Counted from the stretch's first letter, positions 1-6,105 are shown. The stretch: 6,498 bases of DNA from an uncultured delta proteobacterium (GCA_903912275.1 CAIWGR010000242.1:1-6498); one strand, 5' to 3'. Notes: generated by a model not told the origin, from the letters alone. A program made the numbers and translations.

Positions 1-58
1 CGACCTGCTCTCCGGTGATGGTGGTGAGGTTGCGGATGGTAAGACGGTGAAACTTCAT
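1..58 (-). CDS. sbcC: Start of SbcC-like exonuclease ATPase subunit (partial, runs off left edge)
   Basis: Only the first 19 codons lie in the window, reading MKFHRLTIRNLTTITGEQV. This matches the usual opening of SbcC/Rad50-type SMC-like ATPases: a first beta strand (L-x-I-x-N-L) followed by a G-E turn, ahead of the Walker A motif, which would lie outside the window. The ATG (58-56) overlaps the sbcD stop in an ATGA arrangement. A purine-rich AGAGGG (complement of 65-70) sits six bases upstream as ribosome binding site, so the two genes are probably translationally coupled. In known systems SbcC and SbcD form a complex that opens hairpins and processes double-strand ends using ATP. The assignment rests mainly on the adjacent sbcD and the start pattern; too little is visible to exclude another ATPase. 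Confidence 0.75.
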   Translation of the reverse strand, partial: MKFHRLTIRNLTTITGEQV

Positions 59-1308
59 CGGGAACCCTCTTCGCCGGCAGAGATGGTGCGGAACAGTTCA
101 AGGAGGTGGTCGGCAGGCGGCTCTTTGTGCTTCGCCTGGAACATGCGGGCGAAGAGCTCCTCGGGCGTGACGGCTTCGAGCGGCGGGAGGTCGATGGGGT
201 TGGGCTCACCGTGTGTCCCCTGCAGCATCTTGAGATGGCGCAGCTTGATTGGGCGCGGCTCCGGGAGCGCCGCGATGGCCGCATCGATGGCGCTGTCCCC
301 GTGGAGCTCGTGCTGCTCGACGGTCTGGAGGATATCGAGCAGGGTGGGGAGCACGGCCGGTGGCAGGTTGGCGATCTGCGCGCAGAGCTCCGCAGCGCGG
401 CCGTTGAGGGTGAGCAGCGCACGGTCTTGCGGCACCTCCACAAGCTCATGCCGGACCGTGCCATCGGCCTCTACCTCCAGCAGGGTGACGCTGTGTGGCC
501 GACCCGCCTCCTGATGGTCGAGCGCGACCGGGCTGCCGGCGTACCGGATGGGCGGCGCGCTGCTCACGGCGTAGGCGCGATGGATGTGGCCGAGCGCGAC
601 GTAGCAGTAGCTCGTACCGAAGATTTCGGTCGAGAGTCCCTGCAGTCCGCCGACGCCATCCCACGAATGGATGCGGCGGAGCTGCTTGTCTTCGGGGGCC
701 GGCTTTCCGACTGTCAGGTGGCCCATCGCAATGCGCGGCCGGTTCGGGAACTGCGCTTCGGCGACCTCAGCAAGCCGCCGGTAGCAGCCCCCGATTGCAT
801 GCTCCGCCCGCTCCTGCGATTCGGCCTGGCCCTCCATTCCCTGCGGCACGCTGCCGAGGTGATAGGCCTGCACAAAGGGGACGGCGGCAACGACGAGGCC
901 GGGGTGGCTGGCGTCACGCGCCTCGAAAGAGAGCAGCGCCTGCTCCCAGCTCTCCGGGTCGGCGTTGAGCTGCCCGATCACGGTGGCGTTCACCCAGCGG
1001 AGCGGCTCCTTGGGAGCAGCAAGGTTGCGCGCCGCATCGTGGTTGCCGGCGGTGATGACCACATGAACCGTCTGCGGCAGCGAGCGAAGGCTGGAGAGGA
1101 AGTCGTAGTAGAGCTTCATGGCTTCGGACGACGGCGCTTCCCGATCGAAGATGTCGCCCGAGACGAGCAGCAGCTCGACCTCGCGCGAGACAATGAGTTC
1201 ACGCAGCCAGGCGAGGAAGCGGCGTTGGTCCTCGGCGCGTGAGATGCCATTGTTGGAGAAGCCGAGATGCCAGTCGGCGGTGTGAAGCACTCTCATGGAT
1301 GAAGGCAT
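55..1308 (-). CDS. sbcD: Exonuclease subunit SbcD (Mre11-type metallophosphoesterase)
   Basis: This is the nuclease subunit of the SbcCD DNA-end-processing complex, a cytoplasmic Mn-dependent 3'-5' exonuclease and hairpin endonuclease by family knowledge. With the chosen start it has 417 residues, normal for SbcD. The phosphoesterase motifs appear in order: D12-x-H14 (TADWHLG), GDIFD at 51-55, GNHD at 87-90, G-H at 195-196 and GHIH at 239-242, followed by RYAGSP near 254. These cover the expected metal ligands and catalytic His, so the enzyme looks intact. The rest is the SbcD C-terminal capping region. I chose ATG 1308 because an AGG lies six bases upstream; ATG 1296 (MRVLHTADWHLG) is the alternative but has no ribosome binding site. 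The frame stays open up to 1587, but that extension is proline- and serine-rich and resembles no SbcD N-terminus. sbcC follows in an ATGA overlap. Confidence 0.93.
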   Translation of the reverse strand: MPSSMRVLHTADWHLGFSNNGISRAEDQRRFLAWLRELIVSREVELLLVSGDIFDREAPSSEAMKLYYDFLSSLRSLPQTVHVVITAGNHDAARNLAAPKEPLRWVNATVIGQLNADPESWEQALLSFEARDASHPGLVVAAVPFVQAYHLGSVPQGMEGQAESQERAEHAIGGCYRRLAEVAEAQFPNRPRIAMGHLTVGKPAPEDKQLRRIHSWDGVGGLQGLSTEIFGTSYCYVALGHIHRAYAVSSAPPIRYAGSPVALDHQEAGRPHSVTLLEVEADGTVRHELVEVPQDRALLTLNGRAAELCAQIANLPPAVLPTLLDILQTVEQHELHGDSAIDAAIAALPEPRPIKLRHLKMLQGTHGEPNPIDLPPLEAVTPEELFARMFQAKHKEPPADHLLELFRTISAGEEGSR

Positions 1309-1394
1309 AACGAACCTGGTGGAGGGAGGGAGCGCTATGGTGAACACCTTTTCAGGTATCGCAAGGGGGCAGGCGAGATTGTTGTTTGCGCAAC

Positions 1395-1425
1395 ATCCTA
1401 TTGAATTCATGAATGATTCTAGGAT
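1395..1425. promoter_or_regulatory. 31-bp interrupted dyad, possible operator
   Basis: The arms ATCCTA (1395-1400) and TAGGAT (1420-1425) are exact reverse complements separated by 19 bases. The spacer contains a perfect 10-bp palindrome ATTCATGAAT (1405-1414), offset half a base from the outer centre. The element lies in the AT-rich core of the divergent promoter region. A dimeric regulator binding site is a reasonable inference, but the regulator and target are unknown. Confidence 0.4.
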
Positions 1426-1465
1426 TTCGAACAGCAACCCGAGAGATCCGCCGACGCGGCTGGAA

Positions 1466-1502
1466 AGCGCGGCGGAGGGGGGTGGGCAGCGCGGCGGAGG
1501 GG
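1466..1502. repeat. Perfect 15-bp direct repeat upstream of cysK
   Basis: AGCGCGGCGGAGGGG occurs at 1466-1480 and again, without mismatch, at 1488-1502. The start-to-start distance is 22 bp, close to two helical turns, so both copies would face roughly the same side of the DNA. The second copy ends about 93 bp before the cysK start. It could be a pair of protein binding sites, a short tandem duplication, or chance enrichment in G-rich sequence. Confidence 0.6.
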
Positions 1503-1595
1503 TCGCTTCCGTAGCCGCCGAACAGATGCCCCGCGACGGCGGCTTGACGAACCGCCACGGTTGCAGCAGCAGGGGCAACTCCCTCACGAGGACCG

Positions 1596-2516
1596 ATGAC
1601 GCTCTACGCCTCCATCACCGAGCCGATCGGCGACACGCCGCTGGTTGCCCTGCAGCGGATTGGCGCGGGGCTTCCAGGCCGGCTCTTTGTGAAGGTGGAG
1701 TTCTTCAATCCGCTGTCGAGCGTCAAGGACCGGATCGGGCTCGCCATGGTGCGGGACGCGGAAGAGCGGGGACGGCTCTTGCCGGGCGGAAGCATCGTCG
1801 AGGCGACCTCGGGCAACACGGGCATCGCCCTGGCCTTCATCTGTGCGGCGCGCGGCTACCGCCTCACCCTGACGATGCCCGACAACGCCAGCACGGAGCG
1901 GCGCAAACTCCTGCTGCACCTCGGCGCGCGGGTCGAGCTCACACCGGCCAATCGCGGCATGATGGGGGCGGTCGATCGGGCGCGCGCCATCCTCCGCGAA
2001 GAGCCCGGCTCGGTGATGCTGCAGCAGTTCGAGAACCCCGCCAATCCTGCGGCACACGAAGCCACGACGGGTCCGGAGATCTGGGCCGACCTGCAGGGCC
2101 AGGTGGACTGCTTCGTCGCGGGCGTGGGCACCGGCGGAACGCTCACGGGTGTGTCCCGCTTTTTGCGACGCCACAACCCCTCGCTGCGGGTGGTTGCGGT
2201 GGAGCCAGACAAGTGTGCCGTACTGAGTGGTAAGCCGCCGGGGCCGCACGCGATTGAGGGGATCGGTGCTGGCTTTGTGCCCGCGAATCTCGATCGGTCG
2301 CTCGTCGACGAGGTGGCAACCGTGAAGGCAGAACAGGCCTTTGCTGCGGCACGGAGGCTGGCGCGCGAGGAGGGAATCCTCGGCGGCATCTCCAGCGGCG
2401 CAAACCTGCACGCAGCGCTGGCCGTCGCGGCGCGACCCGAGATGGCCGGCAAGAACATCGTCACGGTGGTCTGCTCGTGCGGCGAGCGTTACCTCTCGAC
2501 CCCGCTGTTCGGGTAG
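1596..2516 (+). CDS. cysK: Cysteine synthase (O-acetylserine sulfhydrylase, CysK type)
   Basis: This PLP-dependent enzyme makes L-cysteine from O-acetyl-L-serine and sulfide in the cytoplasm. The 306-residue length is normal. Visible landmarks are GDTPL at 12-16, the PLP lysine K44 in SVKDRIG, the substrate-binding TSGNTG loop at 71-76, the phosphate-binding glycine loop GVGTGGT at 176-182, GIGAGFVPANL near 225, SSG at 266-268 and GERYLST close to the C-terminus. The GTGGTLTGVSR and GIGAGF stretches resemble CysK (type A) more than CysM. One oddity: the residue before GERYLST, usually Ser or Thr (the reported PLP N1 contact in enterobacterial CysK), is Cys295, with another Cys at 293. The start ATG has GAGGA three bases upstream. 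cysE follows after four bases, so enzyme and substrate supplier are co-expressed. A CysM-like or dual sulfur-donor role cannot be excluded. Confidence 0.94.
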   Translation: MTLYASITEPIGDTPLVALQRIGAGLPGRLFVKVEFFNPLSSVKDRIGLAMVRDAEERGRLLPGGSIVEATSGNTGIALAFICAARGYRLTLTMPDNASTERRKLLLHLGARVELTPANRGMMGAVDRARAILREEPGSVMLQQFENPANPAAHEATTGPEIWADLQGQVDCFVAGVGTGGTLTGVSRFLRRHNPSLRVVAVEPDKCAVLSGKPPGPHAIEGIGAGFVPANLDRSLVDEVATVKAEQAFAAARRLAREEGILGGISSGANLHAALAVAARPEMAGKNIVTVVCSCGERYLSTPLFG

Positions 2517-2520
2517 CGCG

Positions 2521-3366
2521 ATGGCCGGACTGCTCCTCCAGACCGCGGCACGCCTGCTGCGCACGCGGACGCCCTCCGCGCCGCCCGATCGGCCGAACGC
2601 TACGGCGCGGGTCACACTGACACCCGCCTCGGATGGCCCGCACGATCTCACCGCGCTGCTGGAGGTCATCGCCGAAGACATCGAGACCGTCATGCGGCTC
2701 GACCCTGCAGCGCGCCACGCACTCGAGGTGCTGCTCGTCTATCCGGGCCTGCATGCCCTCTGGCTGCACAGGGCGGCGCACGCGATGTGGCAGCGTGGCT
2801 TCGTGCTTGCGCCGCGGCTGCTCGCACATGCGAATCGGCGCTGGACGGGCATCGAGATTCACCCCGGCGCGCGCTTCGGCCGGCGGGTCTTCATCGACCA
2901 CGGCATGGGGATCGTCATCGGCGAAACCGCCACCGTCGGCGATGACTGCCTGCTCTACAAAGGGGTCGTCCTCGGCGGCACCTCGCTCGAGCGGAAGGAG
3001 CGCCACCCGACCCTTGGACGAGGCGTTGTTGTGGGCACCAACGCGAGCGTGCTGGGCCCCATCCATTTGGGCGACGGGGCGAAGGTCGGCTCCAACTCGG
3101 TCGTCATCCGTGATGTGCCCGAGGGCGCCACCGTCGTCGGCGTTCCGGGCCGCGTCGTGACCTCCGAGAAGTCGATCGTGCGCCAGGGGCTCGACCACGC
3201 CAATCTCCCGGATCCGATCGCGCAGCTCATCACGCGGCTCATGGACAACATCGAGACGCTCGAGACGCGGCTGGCCGAGGTGGAGCGTGTGAAGGGTACC
3301 AAGCGTGGAGCGAAGCTCGCAGGACGCGACCACGAACTCTCGGCCTTTGAAGGAGACGGAGAATGA
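2521..3366 (+). CDS. cysE: Serine O-acetyltransferase (EpsC-type CysE)
   Basis: This enzyme acetylates L-serine with acetyl-CoA to O-acetylserine, the first step of cysteine synthesis. The 281-residue protein has an N-terminal alpha-helical SAT domain (about 44-105, with RHALEVLLVYPGLHALWLHR-type sequence) and a left-handed beta-helix of hexapeptide repeats (about 110-215). The probable catalytic pair is Glu112 of I-E-I-H-P and His127 of F-I-D-H-G; EpsC-type enzymes carry Glu where E. coli has Asp143. A LDHANLPDP segment and a short coiled-coil-like helix (about 235-258) follow, as in EpsC proteins. The first 43 residues are an Arg/Pro/Ala-rich extension not typical of the family, and no other ATG precedes the SAT domain, so the start is less certain than the function. 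The protein ends in GDGE instead of the terminal Ile that docks into CysK. Its stop overlaps the next gene in ATGA. Confidence 0.93.
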   Translation: MAGLLLQTAARLLRTRTPSAPPDRPNATARVTLTPASDGPHDLTALLEVIAEDIETVMRLDPAARHALEVLLVYPGLHALWLHRAAHAMWQRGFVLAPRLLAHANRRWTGIEIHPGARFGRRVFIDHGMGIVIGETATVGDDCLLYKGVVLGGTSLERKERHPTLGRGVVVGTNASVLGPIHLGDGAKVGSNSVVIRDVPEGATVVGVPGRVVTSEKSIVRQGLDHANLPDPIAQLITRLMDNIETLETRLAEVERVKGTKRGAKLAGRDHELSAFEGDGE

Positions 3367-3887
3367 GCCTTGAACTCGTCGATCTCGGATTTGCTGCGGT
3401 CGCGCCGAAGTTCGGCGAGGGTGTCCGACTCATCGGCGGATTTGTGGGCGGACCTGTGGTGCCGCCTCTGCCGGAAGGGTGGCTGGATGTCCGCCTGGTG
3501 GTCGCGCTACCGGCCGAGCGGATCGCAGGCCTGCGCCCCTGGCGCGACAGCATCACGATGGTGGTCGAGACGGCGGGGCGCCGGACGATGCAGGTGACCG
3601 CGCGCGATGTGCTCACCTGGGGGCGCATGGTGCTGCGTGGGCATGGCGGCACCCTCGCTACCATTTTGAACGGACACGCGGTCGGTGACGCGGGCCGCCT
3701 AGCGGACCTCCAGAGCCTGGCGATGCGTTGCATCAACGAAGACACAGCCTCCTACTTCGAAGCGCTCGGACAGCCAACGCAGCCGTGGCACCACTGGCCG
3801 CAGGGCACGCCAGACATCTCCTACCGCATCCGTACGATGGAGGAGTGGATCAGCGAGTGCCGGAGTTCAGGCGCTGAACCGCGCTGA
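3363..3887 (+). CDS. Uncharacterised 174-residue protein coupled to cysE
   Basis: I do not recognise this protein. It begins MSLELVDLGFAAVAPKFGEG and is predicted cytosolic: no signal peptide, no membrane span, mixed charge. It has a glycine/proline-rich early part (RLIGGFVGGPVVPPLPEGW, about 22-40), a central strand-like stretch (about 41-80) and an aromatic C-terminal part with PWHHWPQGTPD (about 141-151). Only two Cys are present (near 124 and 167), and no catalytic signature stands out. Evidence that it is real: its ATG overlaps the cysE stop (ATGA), a strong GGAGACGGAGA ribosome binding site lies inside the cysE end, and the frame stays open through GC-rich sequence with protein-like composition. 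Its position as third gene of a cysteine operon suggests a link to sulfur metabolism, but that is guilt by association. Its end overlaps the convergent bcp gene by 38 bp. Confidence 0.75.
   Translation: MSLELVDLGFAAVAPKFGEGVRLIGGFVGGPVVPPLPEGWLDVRLVVALPAERIAGLRPWRDSITMVVETAGRRTMQVTARDVLTWGRMVLRGHGGTLATILNGHAVGDAGRLADLQSLAMRCINEDTASYFEALGQPTQPWHHWPQGTPDISYRIRTMEEWISECRSSGAEPR
3850..3887. terminator. Nested inverted repeat spanning the convergent stop-to-stop overlap
   Basis: The two convergent genes share 38 bp. The outer arms TCAGCG (3850-3855) and CGCTGA (3882-3887) are exact reverse complements and each contains one gene's stop codon. Inside lies a perfect hairpin, GTTCAG-GCG-CTGAAC (3865-3879), with a 6-bp stem and 3-base loop. 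No U-tract follows on either strand. A bidirectional terminator or transcript-end stabiliser is inferred, not shown. Confidence 0.4.
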
Positions 3888-4314
3888 GGGCCACGTCGAC
3901 ATGCTCCCCGGCGTTGAGCATGGAGTCGAAGGTCTCGGCGAGGCGACCATCGGGGCCGAAGATGAAGGTGGTCCGGCGGGGGATGAGGCCGAGGTACTTC
4001 TTGAGGCCGAAGGCGCGGTAGAGGTCGCCCTTCTCGTCGCAGAGGAGGGCAAAGGGCAGGCTGTGGTCGGAGGCAAAGCAGGCCTGGAGAGCGGGCGGAT
4101 CCTGGCTCACGCCGACGATCGTTGCGCCGGCTGCAGCGAAGGCCGGAGCCTCGTCGCGGAACCGCTTGGCTTCGAGCGTGCAGCCGGGCGTGTTGGCGCG
4201 CGGATAGAAGAAGACAACGAGTGAGCCGAGCGCGCGGAGCTCTGCGCCGGTGACGGTGCGGCCATCGTGATTCAGCACAGAAAAATCGGGGAATGGCGAG
4301 CCGGTCTTGAGCAT
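3850..4314 (-). CDS. bcp: Thioredoxin-dependent thiol peroxidase, PrxQ/BCP family
   Basis: This peroxiredoxin reduces hydrogen peroxide and organic hydroperoxides with electrons from thioredoxin in the cytoplasm. At 154 residues it has the family's usual length. The thioredoxin-fold landmarks are G-x-x-x-P-D-F near the start, VVFFYPRANTPGCT with peroxidatic Cys45 at 33-46, VGVSQD at 67-72, LPFALLCDE near 86-94 and the R-R-T-T-F-I-F-G-P-D-G strand near 111-121. The resolving Cys found five residues after the peroxidatic one in E. coli BCP is absent: position 50 is Lys. Cys79 lies in the helix that carries the resolving Cys in another PrxQ subgroup (34 residues after Cys45), so it may do this job; Cys92 is another possibility. 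The ATG at 4314 has only a weak ribosome binding site. bcp diverges from metH and converges on the cysK operon. Confidence 0.93.
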   Translation of the reverse strand: MLKTGSPFPDFSVLNHDGRTVTGAELRALGSLVVFFYPRANTPGCTLEAKRFRDEAPAFAAAGATIVGVSQDPPALQACFASDHSLPFALLCDEKGDLYRAFGLKKYLGLIPRRTTFIFGPDGRLAETFDSMLNAGEHVDVALSAVQRLNSGTR

Positions 4315-4425
4315 GGCGAAACTCTGGGAGGAGGACAGCAGGAGGATGCGGACGCTACCGAGAAGATGCGCAATCTGCTAGCGAGCGCAGGCTGCCCGAA
4401 GGGGCCCAGACCGGAGTGTTCGACC
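4315..4425. promoter_or_regulatory. Divergent spacer between bcp and metH
   Basis: These 111 bp must hold the promoters of bcp (leftward) and metH (rightward). The plus strand is purine-rich near 4326-4347 (repeated GGAGGA), and a short GCCC-GAA-GGGGC hairpin lies at about 4393-4404. I found no convincing -35/-10 pair, and I recognised no cobalamin or SAM riboswitch; the spacer is too short for a full cobalamin riboswitch. If metH started at ATG 4366 or 4267 the spacer would be shorter or vanish, but those starts give poor family fit. Confidence 0.4.
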
Positions 4426-6090
4426 GTGACCCGACCCATCGCTGCTCGACTTCAGGAGGGAGCGCTCGCCGAGCTCATGCGGCAGCGCATTGTGGTTCTG
4501 GACGGAGCGATGGGGACCATGATCCAGCGCCACCGGCTGAGCGATGCGGATCTGCGCGGGGAGCGGTTCGCTGCATGGCCGCGTGACCTCAAGGGCAACG
4601 GCGATCTGCTCGCGCTCACGCAACCTGCGCTACTGGAGGAGATCCACTGCCAGTATCTGCGCGCGGGAGCCGACATCATCGAGACCAACACCTTCTCGTC
4701 GCAGCGGATCTCGCAGGCCGACTACGGGCTCGAGGAGCTCTCGCGCGAGCTCAACATCGCGGCCGCCCAGGTCGCCCGACGAGCGGTGGACCGGGTTGCT
4801 GCAGAGCAGCCCGGCCGGCCCTTCTTCGTCGCCGGTGCGATCGGCCCGACCAACCGCGCGCTCTCCCTCTCTCCCGATGTGAACAACCCCGGCTTCCGTG
4901 CGGCCACCTTCGATCAGGTCCGCGAGGCCTACGCCGAACAGATCGAGGCGCTGCTCGACGGCGGCGTGGATCTGCTCCTCATCGAGACCATCTTCGACAC
5001 GCTCAATGCCAAGGCGGCGATCGTGGCGATGGAGGAGGTCTTCGCAGCGCGTGGCGTCCGCATTCCGCTCATGATCTCGGTGACGGTGACCGACGGCAGC
5101 GGCCGCACCCTCTCGGGGCAGACGCTGGAGGCCTTCTGGTACTCCATCGCTCACGCAAAGCCGCTCACGATCGGCATCAACTGCGCGCTCGGTGCTACCC
5201 AGATGCGGCCCTACGTAGAGACGCTCTCGCGGGTCGCTGATTGCTACACGCTCATCTATCCGAACGCCGGTCTTCCGAACGCCTTTGGAGAGTACGACGA
5301 GGAGCCCGAACAGACCGCCGCCATCCTGCGCGAATATGCCGCGCTCGGCTGGATCAACGGCGTGGGCGGCTGCTGCGGGACCACGCCCGACCACATCGAA
5401 GCCATCGCAAAGGCCGTCTCGGATGTGGCGCCGCGGCTGCTCCCGGAGCCGCCGAAGCGGAGCCGCTACACGGGGCTGGAGCTGCTCGAATTGCGTGACG
5501 AGACCGGCTTCGTGATGGTGGGCGAGCGGACCAATGTGACGGGCTCTGCGAAGTTCGCGCGGCTCATACGATCGGGCATGTTCGACGAGGCGCTCGACGT
5601 GGCGAGGAGCCAGGTGGAGGGCGGCGCAAACATCCTCGATGTGAACATGGACGAGGCGATGCTGAACGCCGTCGAGGCGATGACGCACTTCCTGAATCTG
5701 GTCGCGAGTGAGCCGGCGATTGCAAAGCTGCCCATCATGATCGACTCGTCGGACTTCCGGGTCATCGAGGCTGGGCTCCGCTGCGTGCAGGGCAAGGCGA
5801 TTGTGAACTCGCTGAGCCTCAAGGAGGGCGAGGCCTCCTTCCGCCGTCAGGCCGCCATCTGCCGACGATTCGGCGCGGCAGTTTTGGTCATGGCCTTCGA
5901 CGAGACCGGGCAGGCCACAGAGGTCGCGCAACGCCTTCAGATCGCGGCGCGCGCCGTCGCCATCCTGAAGGAGGAGGGCTTCGAGGAAGAGGACATCCTC
6001 TTCGACCCCAACGTGCTCGCCATCGGCACCGGCATGGAGGAGCATGCCAACTACGCGGCCGACTTCATCGCCTCGGTGCGGGCGCTCTAA
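4426..6090 (+). CDS. metH: Cobalamin-dependent methionine synthase, N-terminal part, ended by an in-frame TAA
   Basis: MetH transfers a methyl group from 5-methyltetrahydrofolate via cobalamin to homocysteine. These 554 codons encode the homocysteine domain (about 20-345), with LDGAMGTMIQ at 24-33 and the zinc ligands Cys253 (GINCALG), Cys316 and Cys317 (GGCCGTTP), spaced as in E. coli (247, 310, 311). Most of the folate-binding TIM barrel follows, with GERTNVTGS from 366, NILDVNMDE, IDSSD around 440 and FDPNVLAIGTG from 526. The frame then hits TAA at 6088, although MetH sequence continues directly downstream. I chose GTG 4426 because GGAG lies nine bases upstream and the leader before LDGAMGTM has family-like length. 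ATG 4477 (AGGAGGG sixteen bases upstream, too far) is an alternative. As written the product lacks the end of the barrel and all cobalamin and reactivation domains, so alone it should not be a working methionine synthase. Confidence 0.9.
   Translation: MTRPIAARLQEGALAELMRQRIVVLDGAMGTMIQRHRLSDADLRGERFAAWPRDLKGNGDLLALTQPALLEEIHCQYLRAGADIIETNTFSSQRISQADYGLEELSRELNIAAAQVARRAVDRVAAEQPGRPFFVAGAIGPTNRALSLSPDVNNPGFRAATFDQVREAYAEQIEALLDGGVDLLLIETIFDTLNAKAAIVAMEEVFAARGVRIPLMISVTVTDGSGRTLSGQTLEAFWYSIAHAKPLTIGINCALGATQMRPYVETLSRVADCYTLIYPNAGLPNAFGEYDEEPEQTAAILREYAALGWINGVGGCCGTTPDHIEAIAKAVSDVAPRLLPEPPKRSRYTGLELLELRDETGFVMVGERTNVTGSAKFARLIRSGMFDEALDVARSQVEGGANILDVNMDEAMLNAVEAMTHFLNLVASEPAIAKLPIMIDSSDFRVIEAGLRCVQGKAIVNSLSLKEGEASFRRQAAICRRFGAAVLVMAFDETGQATEVAQRLQIAARAVAILKEEGFEEEDILFDPNVLAIGTGMEEHANYAADFIASVRAL
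6088..6090 (+). other. metH: In-frame TAA interrupting metH
   Basis: The translation reads DFIASVRAL, stop, RDFPAMRLSGGVSN in one uninterrupted frame. Against E. coli MetH from memory (DFIGACEDI-K-RELPHALISGGVSN) the residue count is identical, so the stop replaces a single residue, aligned to Lys. One base change from AAA, CAA or GAA would create it; no insertion or deletion is needed. Confidence 0.9.
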
Positions 6091-6105
6091 CGAGACTTTC
6101 CCGCG

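Larger units (their letters stand above)
1309..1595. promoter_or_regulatory. Divergent intergenic region between sbcD and cysK
   Basis: This 287-bp spacer must carry the promoters of both the leftward sbcDC and the rightward cysK-cysE operons. Its middle (about 1376-1435) is clearly AT-rich against GC-rich surroundings, typical of a regulatory core. It contains the palindromes TTGCGCAA (1386-1393) and ATTCATGAAT (1405-1414), and a wider dyad described separately. A small inverted repeat, ACCT-TTTC-AGGT, lies at 1346-1357. I found no pair of hexamers close enough to sigma-70 consensus at correct spacing to name a promoter; TAGAAT on the minus strand (1421-1416) is a possible -10 element without a good -35. 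The cysK start has a GAGGA (1588-1592) only three bases before the ATG. No conserved protein-coding sequence or riboswitch was recognised here. Confidence 0.6.

Noticed and set aside
106..1242. 378-codon open frame on the plus strand opposite sbcD
   Set aside because: It is antisense to the full set of SbcD motifs and has an Arg-rich shadow composition with no family features.
1386..1414. Specific sigma-70 promoter such as TTGCGC with ATGAAT at 17-bp spacing
   Set aside because: The -10 match is too poor and several equally weak alternatives exist on both strands, so I reported only the region.
1309..1587. 93-codon N-terminal extension of sbcD to an ATG at 1587
   Set aside because: The translation is low-complexity, proline/serine-rich and unlike SbcD N-termini, which begin a few residues before the D-x-H motif. 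It would also consume the whole AT-rich promoter region.
1295..2233. 312-codon plus-strand frame across the spacer and into cysK in another frame
   Set aside because: It conflicts with the clear CysK frame and its downstream half is Arg/Gly/Ala-rich shadow sequence.
1584..3333. Long minus-strand open frames opposite cysK and cysE (1584-2693 and 2461-3333)
   Set aside because: Both lie antisense to well-supported genes and show no recognisable domain.
4267..4425. Upstream extension of metH to ATG 4267 or 4366
   Set aside because: The extra residues do not resemble MetH, ATG 4267 would overlap the 5' end of divergent bcp, and GTG 4426 has a better placed ribosome binding site.
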